Source of the DNA: Paenibacillus amylolyticus
GTDB taxonomy: Bacteria > Bacillota > Bacilli > Paenibacillales > Paenibacillaceae
DNA length: 64,000 nt
Assembly (NCBI RefSeq): GCF_003719335.1
Contig: NZ_RIAS01000022.1
Location: forward strand, 1 to 64,000
Direction of reading: 5' to 3'
This document shows positions 34,147-43,352 of this stretch, piece by piece. The notes below the pieces were generated by a model. It had not been told where the DNA came from. It did no database searches and was given only the letters and a program-made list of their open reading frames with translations. The position numbers were made by a program, and so were the translations under genes. Numbering within the stretch: position 1 is the stretch's first letter; the number at the start of each line of letters is the position of its first letter.

Positions 34147-36021
34147 CTAGTGCAGTACACGCAGCCTGCGCAGCAACTTCGCCATACGCGGCCCCAGCTT
34201 CGGCATGGCCGCCAGCTCTGCGGCGGTCAGCAGCCCTGTCCGGGCCGCGCCGAGCACAAACACGGCTGCGCCTGCGGCAATGCCCAGCAGGCTCATGCCC
34301 ATCGCAGCCAGCCGATGCGTGGCTGCGATGCCCAAGCCGCCGAGCACTGCTTCGGCGGCCCAGGCCATGCCTAGCGCCGCCAGACTCATGGCGGCGATCA
34401 CCAGCGCCGGCTTTGCCAAGACGGCGCCAGGGGCAGGGCGCATGGCGGTGAGCCGCGCCAGCAGCGCCACATTCAGGCCAGCCGCCAGCATGTAGGCGGC
34501 TGCGCCCGCAAGCGCCGCGCCGCTGATGCCCAGCGCTGGCACAAGCATGACGTTCAGCAGCACCTTGACGCCTGCGGCGGCCAGCATGCTGAACGCGGGA
34601 GCACGCACGGCGCCGAGGCCTTGCAGCAGCGCCGCCGCGATGATGCTGACGGTGCTGCCTGCTGCCGTCAGCGCCATATACCGCAATGCTTCGGTGCCTG
34701 CGGCATCCCCGTACAGCATGCGGTTAATCGGATCTGCCAGCACCGCAAGTCCTGCGGAAGCTGCCAGACCGATCAGCCAGAACCAGCGCAGCGCCATGCC
34801 TGCTTGCTGTCTAACGGCTTCTGGCCCGCCCTTGAGACGCGCTTCAGCCATTGCCGGAATAAACAGCACCGAGAGTGACGTGGCAAGCATCGTCACCAGT
34901 TGCACCAGCGGCAATCCGCGGTTGTAGATGCCGAACGATACCATCGTTTGCACGTCATCTAGCCCTTCACCGCGTAGCAGACGCGGAACGGTAAAGGTGT
35001 CCACCAGATTCATCAGGGGCACTGCCAGTGATCCGAGACAAACCGGAATGGCATAAATAAGCAAAGTACGTATCCATTCGGCATTTGAGCGCCTGATCTC
35101 CCGAGCTTGACCGCTTTCTCCCACTACTGTAACGTCATGGTCCACTACTCCGGGTTTTGAGCATTCTCGGGAAGCATTTGCGGACAGTCTAGTCTGACTA
35201 ATTTCCCTCGGGCACTCTGACTCCGCATAAAATGCATCTCCCTCTACCATCTTACCTTGGATATCCCGATCTGCTCCTGAATCCAAAGACTCTTCACATA
35301 CTGCCTCGCCTTTTTTCTTGCGATCTTCTGCGAACATCGTCTCCCCATCTGTGAAACGCACTGCCTGCTCTTTCCGCCGATGCCTGTATATGAATCCCAA
35401 CATGACGATGAGCCCCGCACATCCTCCTGCTACAGAGCCTAACATTGCCCCTGAAGCAACCGTTTCAATCGAAGCATCCTCGCGGATCAGCCACAGTAAC
35501 ACCACAATCATGACCGTGACCCGCACCGTCTGTTCAACTACCTGAGACACAGCTGTTGGCACCATCTGCTGCATCCCCTGAAAGTATCCACGTAAACCCG
35601 TCATTAGTGGAACACATAACAAGGCTAAGGATGCTGCACGAATGGAAGGAACCACATGCTGATTCCCGATTAGACTTGCAATCCACGATGCACTTCCATA
35701 CATCACCACCGCGGTAATTATGCCTAATCCGCCGAGCAACATCGAAGATAATCGGTTAATTCTTCGGCTCTCGTCTGGTCTGCCGAGGGCATTCTGTTCG
35801 GCTACGAATTTGGATACAGCCAAGGGCAATCCAGCCGCAGCCAGCGTAATAATGAGCATATATAACGGATAGACCGTATTGTAGATACCAAAGACACCGT
35901 CTCCCCCTAGATTTTGAAGAGGAATCTTTTGAAAAGCACCAATAATTTTGGAGATAATGGCGGCAAGCCCAAGGATAAAAGCCCCCTGTAGCAACCTTGT
36001 GCCTGAAGATGGCTGTTTCAT
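34147..36021 (-). CDS. SpoVB/YabM-type polysaccharide (lipid) flippase, MATE-like superfamily
   Basis: This 624-residue integral membrane protein has the 14-helix MOP-superfamily layout. N-terminal GAFILGLAAIISKIIGAFQK, then PLQNLGGDGVFGIYN and AAAGLPLAVSKFVAEQNALG are typical of SpoVB and MurJ-related flippases. A hydrophilic cytosolic insertion of about 100 residues (near 210-310) splits the two halves. The 3' third of the gene (about 34150-34880) is far richer in G+C than its surroundings, with an alanine-rich product. The ATG at 36021 follows AAGGA; the frame is open to 36129. It probably moves a lipid-linked glycan; YabM occupies this place in B. subtilis. Confidence 0.88.
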   Translation of the reverse strand: MKQPSSGTRLLQGAFILGLAAIISKIIGAFQKIPLQNLGGDGVFGIYNTVYPLYMLIITLAAAGLPLAVSKFVAEQNALGRPDESRRINRLSSMLLGGLGIITAVVMYGSASWIASLIGNQHVVPSIRAASLALLCVPLMTGLRGYFQGMQQMVPTAVSQVVEQTVRVTVMIVVLLWLIREDASIETVASGAMLGSVAGGCAGLIVMLGFIYRHRRKEQAVRFTDGETMFAEDRKKKGEAVCEESLDSGADRDIQGKMVEGDAFYAESECPREISQTRLSANASRECSKPGVVDHDVTVVGESGQAREIRRSNAEWIRTLLIYAIPVCLGSLAVPLMNLVDTFTVPRLLRGEGLDDVQTMVSFGIYNRGLPLVQLVTMLATSLSVLFIPAMAEARLKGGPEAVRQQAGMALRWFWLIGLAASAGLAVLADPINRMLYGDAAGTEALRYMALTAAGSTVSIIAAALLQGLGAVRAPAFSMLAAAGVKVLLNVMLVPALGISGAALAGAAAYMLAAGLNVALLARLTAMRPAPGAVLAKPALVIAAMSLAALGMAWAAEAVLGGLGIAATHRLAAMGMSLLGIAAGAAVFVLGAARTGLLTAAELAAMPKLGPRMAKLLRRLRVLH

Positions 36022-36169
36022 CAATTTCCCGGTTCCTTCCATGTGTATTCTGGCATTCAAACGAAGTATACAACTCCCTTTGCTATTATACCTTCCAGAA
36101 GGCACACACGAACATCCTTTGATCAACAACCTGTGACCAGATCAGAACCTCTTCCTATCTGCCCCACTC

Positions 36170-36399
36170 AGTAAGTTGGAATATTTTTTACACGTTAACG
36201 GAGAGGACAGAAAAAACCTGAAAAAGCGAAGCGGTGGCCTAAAAGCTTTCTGCAAGAAAGCTACATCGGAAGCATACGCTTATCACCGGATTTTACCCAT
36301 TGGAAAAGGGAATCCAAAAAATCTGGGGATAACCGCTACTCTCCAGGTTATTCTGTCATCGGAGTACTTGTGTAAACACCTATAGTTCAACTTATATGT
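36170..36399. repeat. full-length copy B of the intergenic repeat
   Basis: This element is the reverse-oriented relative of 13208-13440. Shared blocks include GGAGAGGACAGAAAAAACCT (36200-36219), the hairpin arms at 36242-36262, CATCGGAAGCATA, TTATCACCGGATTTT, ATCTGGGGATAAC and GGTTATTCTGTCAT. The right end GTTCAACTTATAT (36385-36397) matches the copy A terminus; the left end (TAAGTTGGAATAT) is degenerate. It lies between spoVT and the flippase gene, beside the spoVT terminator. Confidence 0.8.
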
Positions 36400-36405
36400 A
36401 AAAAG

Positions 36406-36444
36406 CAAAAACTCCCGTATGCCCGGTTCAGGCTCACAGGAGTC
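36406..36444 (-). terminator. terminator of spoVT
   Basis: Minus strand: ACTCCTGTGAGCC-loop-GGGCATACGGGAGT followed by TTTTTGC, directly after the spoVT stop. Confidence 0.75.
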
Positions 36445-36454
36445 CATCTGCTGT

Positions 36455-36997
36455 TTATTGTTCCATCTGCTTGCCAAGGAAACCTGCTGCCGTCTCGGCC
36501 ATTTTGGTTTCCATCTGAGACATCTTCACGGATTCATCCTTGTTGAACATAATAACGGTTCCGATGGGATCACCACCAGAGATAATTGGCGCAATAACAA
36601 AAGAGGATAACGTCTCGTCATGATCTTTGCTAAGCTCATAAGTGCCGCTTGTTGCTTCCATGATCGTTTTGCGATTCTCCATGCAACTTTCGACAAGGCT
36701 TCCTACCTGTTTATCCAAATACTCCTTCTTGGAACCGCCGGCCACCGTGATAATGGTATCCCGGTCAGAAATCATCGTTACATGACCTGTACTCTCATAC
36801 AGGGATTCAGCATATTCTTTGGCAAAATCACCAAGCTCGCCAATCGGCGAATATTTTTTAAGGATAACTTCCCCGTCGCGATCCACAAAAATTTCAAGCG
36901 GGTCCCCTTCACGAATACGTAACGTACGACGGATTTCTTTTGGAATGACCACACGACCCAGGTCATCTATACGGCGGACAATACCAGTAGCTTTCAT
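36455..36997 (-). CDS. spoVT: stage V sporulation transcription factor SpoVT
   Basis: This 180-residue regulator has an N-terminal AbrB-type swapped-hairpin DNA-binding domain (MKATGIVRRIDDLGRVVIPK and on to about residue 50) and a C-terminal GAF-like domain (about 55-178; ETKMAETAAGFLGKQM at the end). In B. subtilis it tunes sigma-G-dependent genes in the forespore. A sigma-G-type promoter is visible about 100 bp upstream, matching that regulation. A terminator follows. Confidence 0.97.
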   Translation of the reverse strand: MKATGIVRRIDDLGRVVIPKEIRRTLRIREGDPLEIFVDRDGEVILKKYSPIGELGDFAKEYAESLYESTGHVTMISDRDTIITVAGGSKKEYLDKQVGSLVESCMENRKTIMEATSGTYELSKDHDETLSSFVIAPIISGGDPIGTVIMFNKDESVKMSQMETKMAETAAGFLGKQMEQ

Positions 36998-37093
36998 TTA
37001 CATGTTGCCCCACTTTCTCGAGAAGATTTTTCAACTACTGTTCCTTAATGGGTAGAGGAAAGTCCCAGAACGTTTAGTGTGATTTCTTGACCA

Positions 37094-37124
37094 TAGTATT
37101 CATCTGTTCCCATATCCTTATACA
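37094..37124 (-). promoter_or_regulatory. sigma-G-type promoter of spoVT
   Basis: Minus strand -35 TGTATA (37119-37124) and -10 AATACTA (37094-37100) with 18-bp spacing. The consensus in B. subtilis is close to TGnATA and CATACTA, and spoVT is a known sigma-G gene there. Confidence 0.6.
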
Positions 37125-37203
37125 TGCTTTGCCGAATATCGTGAATTTACTTTTTTATATAATGATAAAAATGGAATCTCTACTCGTTTTACACTCCATA
37201 TAA

Positions 37204-37252
37204 ACAAAAAACAAAGCAGGAGAATGAACCGTCGTTCTCTCCTTGCTTTGTT
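37204..37252 (-). terminator. terminator of the prsA-like gene
   Basis: Minus strand AACAAAGCAAGGAGA...TCTCCTGCTTTGTTTTTTG, a long stem with a T-run. Confidence 0.85.
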
Positions 37253-37342
37253 ATAGGTTGTCCATATTACGGTGAGTATAACCCGTCTCAGTGAGCTTCT
37301 TAGGCTTCTCTGAAATGCAGGTCAGGATCACTGTAAATGAAA

Positions 37343-38488
37343 TTATTTACTGCTTGTACCTTCTTCGGTTTTTGCATCTTTGTCCGTTCCTGTTGTACCT
37401 TGATCCGTTTTGGCATCCGTACCTTTGGAATCCGTTTTGGATTCATCTGTTTTCGTACCTTCCGTACCTGTTCCCGTCGTACCTCCTGTTGTACCTTCTT
37501 CTTTCTTCTCGGTCTTAGGAAGCTTCACTTCTTTAACGATTTTATCCAGCTCTTTTTGCATAAACGTATCGATTTCTGCAGCAGCCAGCTGACTTTTCAG
37601 TGTGTCTTTCTGCTCCGCTGTCAACTTGGAGAAATCTGCTTCTGTGCGAGCTTCCACTTTCATAACGTGGTAACCGTACTCTGTTTCAACAGGATCACTG
37701 ATTTTGTTCAATGGCAGTGTTTTCGCAGCTTCTTTGAAAGCTTCTACCCAAGTTGAAACAGGTGTATCTTTATACAATCCACCATCGGGTACAGAGGCAC
37801 TGTCATCCGAATATTTTTTCACTATTTCAGCAAAATCAGTTCCGCCTTCAAGTTTCGCTTTTACTTCTTTCGCTAACTTTAATGCATCTTCTTTCTTACG
37901 TTCTTTCTGCGTTTTTGAATCCGTGAATCCGATCAATACGTGACGTACAGAAGCCGTTGTGAACTGATCTTTGTTTTTCTCAAACTCTGCCTTGATCGCA
38001 TCTTCGGTTACGCCTGTTTCTTTATCTTTGATTACCGTCATGATCCGGGTCATGTAATCTTTGATATTCTGGTCTGTCAAATTTTGATTCTTCAACATTT
38101 CAGTCCATTGCTCTGCCTTAACGGAAGCCTTCATTTTGTCGAATTGTTCGGATGCTGTTTTGGCTCCAGCCGTTTTGGCTTCTTCACTTGCTTTGCCACT
38201 CAAATATTCATAAGCAATCTCTTGCTTCACCAAGTATTCCTTAAAATCATCCATATCCATCATTTGTGCATACTCCGGATAGAGGAATTTCATAACACGT
38301 TGTTCCATGTCGAATTCATTCGCAGTAATTGTGCCACCATCATAAGTAGCTACCACAGCGCTCTTATCTGTCGATTCCGGTGCTTTTGCTTCTTCCTTCT
38401 TGCCACATGCAGCAAGCAAGGACAGGGACAGTACTGCTACCATACCTACGGACAGCACTTTTCCCACTTTTTTATACTTTGCTAACAT
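37343..38488 (-). CDS. prsA: PrsA-like foldase lipoprotein (parvulin peptidyl-prolyl isomerase)
   Basis: This 381-residue protein has a lipoprotein signal (SLSLLAACGKKEE; modified Cys at about residue 28), an N-terminal chaperone region, and one parvulin domain (about 180-275). That domain shows ASVRHVLIGF, DFAEIVKKYSDDSASVPDGG and EYGYHVMKVEA. The last 55 residues are a low-complexity Thr/Gly/Lys/Asp tail. It should assist folding of exported proteins at the outer face of the membrane. It overlaps the end of mfd by 17 bp, so it may be co-transcribed with the repair gene. This neighbour pair is not that of B. subtilis prsA. Confidence 0.93.
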   Translation of the reverse strand: MLAKYKKVGKVLSVGMVAVLSLSLLAACGKKEEAKAPESTDKSAVVATYDGGTITANEFDMEQRVMKFLYPEYAQMMDMDDFKEYLVKQEIAYEYLSGKASEEAKTAGAKTASEQFDKMKASVKAEQWTEMLKNQNLTDQNIKDYMTRIMTVIKDKETGVTEDAIKAEFEKNKDQFTTASVRHVLIGFTDSKTQKERKKEDALKLAKEVKAKLEGGTDFAEIVKKYSDDSASVPDGGLYKDTPVSTWVEAFKEAAKTLPLNKISDPVETEYGYHVMKVEARTEADFSKLTAEQKDTLKSQLAAAEIDTFMQKELDKIVKEVKLPKTEKKEEGTTGGTTGTGTEGTKTDESKTDSKGTDAKTDQGTTGTDKDAKTEEGTSSK

Positions 38489-41400
38489 CTTTTAGTTCCC
38501 CCTTTGATTTAAAAGCAGTCTTCATGGACTCCAGAAACTTTTCTACCAGCTCCATCAGTTGCTTATCCCCAAGCCCCTTGCCTTTGACATGAATCAGCAT
38601 ATGGGGTCCTTGTTCAAATTGTACACGTCTTTCGAACTGATTTCCAATGTGTGCGATTTTTGACAACTCGAAGGCATGTTCACGTCCTTCGTAAAACTTG
38701 ACTGTAAGATCATCACCACGCTGCGTGATGGACTCAATGCCATAGATTCTGCCATACACTTTGAGACGGGCCACCGCCATCAAATTGATTACAGCCTCTG
38801 GCAAATCACCGAATCGGTCAACCAATTCGTCTTCAAGTTCCATCGCGTCATCAAAGGAAGCAATAACAGCCACCTTTTTATAAATCTCAATCTTCTGAAT
38901 ACTGTCATAAATATAATCAGATGGCAAGTAGGCATCAATACTGAGGTCGAGCGTTGTATTCCACTGATCGGAAGGAACCGGCTCTTCACCAAGCATGGTG
39001 ACTTTGCGTTTGTTAATCTCTTCCGCCAGCATTTGTGAGTACAGATCAAACCCGACGGAGGCGATAAAGCCATGTTGCTCTGCTCCAAGCAGGTTACCAG
39101 CTCCACGGATGGACAAGTCTCGCATTGCAATTTTGAAGCCTGAACCAAGCTCTGTGAATTCCTTGATCGATTGCAGACGCTTCTCAGCAACTTCGGTAAG
39201 AACTTTGTCCCGTTGGTATGTGAAATACGCGTAGGCAATTCGATTAGACCGTCCTACCCGTCCACGCAGCTGATACAGCTGAGAGAGTCCCATTTTGTCT
39301 GCATCATGCACAATTAGTGTATTTACATTCGGGATGTCCACACCTGTTTCAATGATACTCGTGCTCACCAGTACATCATACTCTCCGTCCAGGAAGTCAA
39401 GAATCGTCTTCTCCAGCTCGGTTTCCGTCATCTGGCCATGTCCAACACCCACTTTGGCTTCTGGTACCAGATCCGAGATTTCGGCAGCCATTTCCTGAAT
39501 GCCTTGCACCCGGTTATAGAGATAGTACACCTGACCACCACGGGCCAGCTCACGCTCAATCGCTTCACGAACAAGCGCCTGACTATGCTCTACCACATAG
39601 GTCTGAACCGGAAAACGGTTCTCCGGCGGTGTCTCAATAACAGACAAGTCACGCACACCCAACATGGACATGTGTAAAGTACGCGGAATCGGGGTTGCCG
39701 TGAGGGTCAACACATCCACGTTTGTTTTAAGCTTCTTCAGCTTCTCCTTATGTGTTACACCAAAGCGTTGCTCCTCATCGACAATAAGCAGTCCCAGATC
39801 TTTAAACACCAGATCCTGCGATAACAAGCGGTGCGTACCAATCACAATATCAACTGTTCCGGCTTTGATGCCTTTCGCTGTCTCATTCTGTTCCTTGCGG
39901 GAACGGAATCGGCTAAGGACATGAATGTTAAATGGATAACCAGAGAAGCGTTCACGGAACGTTTCATAATGCTGCTGTGCCAAAATCGTTGTTGGCACAA
40001 GCACAGCCACCTGTTTGCCCTCGATCGCCGCTTTGAATGCAGCCCGAATAGCCACCTCTGTCTTGCCGTATCCAACGTCTCCACACAATAAACGATCCAT
40101 GGGGCGGTTTTGTTCCATATCTTTTTTGATTTCTTCAATTGCGCGCACCTGATCACGTGTCTCATCGTAAGGGAACATATCTTCGAATTCTTGCTGCTCA
40201 GCAGAGTCCTTGTCGAACCCGTAGCCTTTGGATGTTTGACGTTCTGCGTACAATTTGATCAGATCATCGGCGATATCCTGAACGGATGAACGAACTTTAT
40301 TTTTAACCCGTGTCCATTCGTTACCGCCCAGCTTGTATATCTTCGGCTCCTTCTCTTCGGAACCCACATACTTTTGAATAAGATCAATCTGTTCAATCGG
40401 AACAGACAATTTGTCGCCGCCTGCATACAGAATGTGCATGTAGTCTTTGTGAATACCGGCAACTTCAAGCGTACCAATTCCAAGGTATTTACCAATCCCG
40501 TGATTTTGGTGAACGACATAATCGCCCACTTTGAGTTCGCTATAGGATTTAATGCGCTCCGCATTATCAATGTTGCGAATCGGTTTACGGGCTTTACGCT
40601 GTTTCTGCGAGAACATCTCACCTTCTGTAATGACTGCTAGGTGAATGGATGGCATCTCGAAACCAGTTTGCAAGTTACCATTCAACATCTCCGGCTCAGG
40701 AATGTCATAATCCTGTAGCACCCGGCGCATCCGATCCATCCGTTCCTCACCATTAGCTAGCATTAAGACCTGAACCCCGGCCTTCTGCCAGCGTTCCATC
40801 TCTGCCTTCAGCACGTTCATCTGTCCGTGGAAATCTTGCATGCCCCGGCTTATAAAATTCAGAATATTCTGTGGCTGGGTATGCGGAACCTGCCGCAAAA
40901 AGATTGACATAAAGATGGTCTGGAATGGACGCTCATAGAGCAAATCATCCCCATCTGCCGATAACGGCAGATCCGGCAGCGTTTTTCCATTTTGCATCAA
41001 GTGCAAATTCCACTCAGACTCATCCCGATCCAGCTGTTTCGCTGTCTCTGACAGCCTTGCAGGCTCATCCATAACGAGAATCGTATCTTCTGGCATATAG
41101 TCATAAATCGTTTTATTTTCAGGATAAAGCGGGGAGATGTATTTGTACATTTCCGAAAAATAGACATGCTGGCGCAACAACTCAATCTCCCGGTGCATCT
41201 CTTCCCGAAGACGCAACTTTGCTTGGCGATCCGTCATTTTCTCCAGCTGCTGCTCGAGCAATATTGCCGCCGTATCCGCTGCCTTCTCCATACGCTCCCG
41301 ATCAGCGATTAATTCTTTACATGGCAAAACAGTAATTTCCTCTATCCGTTCAATGGAACGCTGATCCGCAGGGTCAAATGTACGGATGGAATCGATTTCG

Positions 41401-41999
41401 TCGTCAAATAACTCCACCCGATATGCAATCGATGAAGTTACTGGATAGAAGTCGATAATGCCTCCACGTACACTCATCTCTCCGCGAGATTCAACCCGCT
41501 CTACACGTTCATAGCCAAGCGTTACCATCTCAAGCAGGAACGAATCCAGTTGAAGCGTGCTTCCTTGCTTAATCTGGATATGTGCATTAGCCATAACCTC
41601 CGGCAGTGGAACATAACGTCTTACGCCAGAAAAGGGAATGACAACAATACCCCTGAATCCCTGGGCGCAGCGAACCAAAACTTCAATCCGTTGAGCGAGT
41701 GTCTCTGGACTAGATACAGCCGCTTCAGCAGCTACAAGTTCATTCGCGGGATAGATCAAAACCCGATCTGGTGAAAGCGCTTCCTGTAAATCTTCCGCTA
41801 TTTTTTGTGCAGCAAACATATTATGTGTCACGACGAGCAATGGTCGATCCATCTCTTGATGCAGCGCAGCCAGCATAATCTGACGAGCCGAACCGGATAG
41901 GCCCGAAACCAATTGCTCCTTCATGCCGGAATTGACCCCGGCTGTAATGGACGCAAAGTCCGGATCTTTGGAAAAAGCCTGTATGAGTGCTTGTAACAA
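38472..41999 (-). CDS. mfd: transcription-repair coupling factor Mfd
   Basis: This 1175-residue translocase removes stalled RNA polymerase and recruits UvrA. The UvrB-like N-terminal region is followed by the polymerase-interacting domain (SELKVGDYVVHQNHGIGKYL), then the superfamily 2 motor with DRLLCGDVGYGKTEVAIRAA, LLIVDEEQRFGVTHKEKL and ETPPENRFPV, and the C-terminal TRCF domain. The start is TTG at 41999, preceded by AGAGGTG; the longer frame to 42047 has no site. Length equals the B. subtilis protein within two residues. It is followed at once by the prsA-like gene. Confidence 0.97.
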   Translation of the reverse strand: MLQALIQAFSKDPDFASITAGVNSGMKEQLVSGLSGSARQIMLAALHQEMDRPLLVVTHNMFAAQKIAEDLQEALSPDRVLIYPANELVAAEAAVSSPETLAQRIEVLVRCAQGFRGIVVIPFSGVRRYVPLPEVMANAHIQIKQGSTLQLDSFLLEMVTLGYERVERVESRGEMSVRGGIIDFYPVTSSIAYRVELFDDEIDSIRTFDPADQRSIERIEEITVLPCKELIADRERMEKAADTAAILLEQQLEKMTDRQAKLRLREEMHREIELLRQHVYFSEMYKYISPLYPENKTIYDYMPEDTILVMDEPARLSETAKQLDRDESEWNLHLMQNGKTLPDLPLSADGDDLLYERPFQTIFMSIFLRQVPHTQPQNILNFISRGMQDFHGQMNVLKAEMERWQKAGVQVLMLANGEERMDRMRRVLQDYDIPEPEMLNGNLQTGFEMPSIHLAVITEGEMFSQKQRKARKPIRNIDNAERIKSYSELKVGDYVVHQNHGIGKYLGIGTLEVAGIHKDYMHILYAGGDKLSVPIEQIDLIQKYVGSEEKEPKIYKLGGNEWTRVKNKVRSSVQDIADDLIKLYAERQTSKGYGFDKDSAEQQEFEDMFPYDETRDQVRAIEEIKKDMEQNRPMDRLLCGDVGYGKTEVAIRAAFKAAIEGKQVAVLVPTTILAQQHYETFRERFSGYPFNIHVLSRFRSRKEQNETAKGIKAGTVDIVIGTHRLLSQDLVFKDLGLLIVDEEQRFGVTHKEKLKKLKTNVDVLTLTATPIPRTLHMSMLGVRDLSVIETPPENRFPVQTYVVEHSQALVREAIERELARGGQVYYLYNRVQGIQEMAAEISDLVPEAKVGVGHGQMTETELEKTILDFLDGEYDVLVSTSIIETGVDIPNVNTLIVHDADKMGLSQLYQLRGRVGRSNRIAYAYFTYQRDKVLTEVAEKRLQSIKEFTELGSGFKIAMRDLSIRGAGNLLGAEQHGFIASVGFDLYSQMLAEEINKRKVTMLGEEPVPSDQWNTTLDLSIDAYLPSDYIYDSIQKIEIYKKVAVIASFDDAMELEDELVDRFGDLPEAVINLMAVARLKVYGRIYGIESITQRGDDLTVKFYEGREHAFELSKIAHIGNQFERRVQFEQGPHMLIHVKGKGLGDKQLMELVEKFLESMKTAFKSKGELKDVSKV

Positions 42000-42078
42000 A
42001 AGGGGCACCTCTCTTATAACTTTCTTGATTATTGATTTATTGCACATAGATGTGCAGCATCTTCGGTCATTGTAATTT

Positions 42079-42286
42079 TTAAAATTGGATACTTATTCCT
42101 TTTTCTCCTGTTTCATCATAAAGGATTACTCCAAACATTTCCACATCTGTTCCTGTAGGGACCACTCCGGATTCAATTACAAGGCTTGAATACCTATAAT
42201 TCCGTCCCAACTGAAAAGAAGCCTCAGCAGGCTGCCAAGGCTATAAAAAGGCGAACCGCTTTAACTGCGGCCAGTCTCTCTGTCAT
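42079..42286 (-). pseudogene. possible small ORF or frameshifted lipoprotein-like gene between fin and mfd
   Basis: Minus-strand 42079-42210 can encode 43 residues from TTG with a protein-like sequence (NYRYSSLVIESGVVPTGTDV, then EMFGVILYDETGEKGI). Immediately upstream, in another frame from ATG at 42286, lies a lipoprotein-like signal (MTERLAAVKAVRLFIALAAC) that runs into a stop. A single-base change would fuse both into a 68-residue lipoprotein. Neither start has a strong ribosome binding site (CTGAGG before the TTG). It may be a decayed gene, a sequencing error, or a short real gene. I do not recognise it. Confidence 0.35.
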
Positions 42287-42333
42287 TTTTCAACGTTCAT
42301 TCATATCTTCAATACAATCGATGCAGGCTAATA

Positions 42334-42564
42334 CTACTGAAGCGGATTCGCAAGCAGACTCAGCTCGGGATTATGTTCCAGGGCTTCCTTGCAGTAATCA
42401 CATGTAATCCGGACAGTAATGTCACCACCGGAATTATACGCTATTATATCCCTCCGCTCGTCGGGGGTCAAGAAATGAAAACCGAGCTGCGCTTCTGTGA
42501 TTTTAGACGAATCAATCTGGCCAATAAAGGTACGGCAATGCCGACATACATAATTCACTGACAT
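42334..42564 (-). CDS. fin: anti-sigma-F factor Fin
   Basis: This 76-residue protein has two CxxC pairs (YVCRHCRTFIGQI and ITCDYCKEALEHN), expected to bind zinc. In B. subtilis Fin (YabK) inhibits sigma-F to help the switch to sigma-G in the forespore. The start at 42564 has AGGAGG upstream and gives exactly the B. subtilis length; the open frame upstream is ignored. Position between pth and mfd is conserved. Confidence 0.93.
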   Translation of the reverse strand: MSVNYVCRHCRTFIGQIDSSKITEAQLGFHFLTPDERRDIIAYNSGGDITVRITCDYCKEALEHNPELSLLANPLQ

Positions 42565-42675
42565 AATTATGCCTCCTGAACATGGTTTATACATCCAGTA
42601 TGCCCAGGTTGTCTGATTCGAAGTCGGTCACTTCAATCTTTTTTCCAGTGTTACTAGCCTTGTTACTGTAGTGTC

Positions 42676-43236
42676 TCAGCCGTTGAATTTGGCCATCGTT
42701 TGCTCGAACGTATTCGTCAAACTATATTCTAGCGCATCGCACGTTTGCTCAATCGTCTGCTCCAGCGCTTCTTTTTCCTTTTTCATGAACGTAGACAGTA
42801 CATAGTCGACGATGGCATGTCCCGGATCAGGTCTGGATATGCCCATACGAACCCGGTTAAATTGCTGTGTACCTGTGTGCTGAATAATGGACTTGATTCC
42901 ATTATGTCCACCGGCACTGCCTTGATAACGCAATCGCACCTTGCCGATCTCTGTATCCATATCGTCGTATACAACGATGAGGTCTTCCAGATTCACTTTA
43001 TAAAAATCCATGTATGCTCGTACCGATTCCCCCGAAAGGTTCATATAGGTCATCGGTTTGATTAGTACCGTTTTGACGCCGCCAATGTTGCCTTCTCCGA
43101 TCAGTGCTTTACACTTGTTCTGTGTAATCGAAATGTTATGGCGACTTGCCAATCGATCGAGTGCCATAAAACCGATATTATGCCGGGTTTTGGCATAGTT
43201 TGAGCCGGGATTTCCAAGTCCGACAATCCACTTCAT
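42676..43236 (-). CDS. pth: peptidyl-tRNA hydrolase
   Basis: This 186-residue enzyme releases peptides from prematurely dissociated peptidyl-tRNA. WIVGLGNPGSNYAKTRHNIG at the N terminus includes the catalytic His; KPMTYMNLSGESV, VVYDDMDTEIG and GSAGGHNGIKSII are all intact. The start at 43236 is preceded by GGAGGGAA. Known as spoVC in B. subtilis. The ctc gene that separates prs from pth in B. subtilis is absent here. Confidence 0.97.
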   Translation of the reverse strand: MKWIVGLGNPGSNYAKTRHNIGFMALDRLASRHNISITQNKCKALIGEGNIGGVKTVLIKPMTYMNLSGESVRAYMDFYKVNLEDLIVVYDDMDTEIGKVRLRYQGSAGGHNGIKSIIQHTGTQQFNRVRMGISRPDPGHAIVDYVLSTFMKKEKEALEQTIEQTCDALEYSLTNTFEQTMAKFNG

Positions 43237-43352
43237 CTTGTTCCCTCCTTCAAGCATCTATTCGGTGAGGCATAGACTTCGAATGTTATATTTCATATAA
43301 TATCAGGAAAGTACGTATCGAACATTTATCCACCCAGGAAGGTGAGCGGGTT

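Noticed and set aside
34114..34927. Several long plus-strand frames opposite the flippase gene
   Set aside because: High GC content lowers stop frequency on the opposite strand; these are shadows of the real minus-strand gene.
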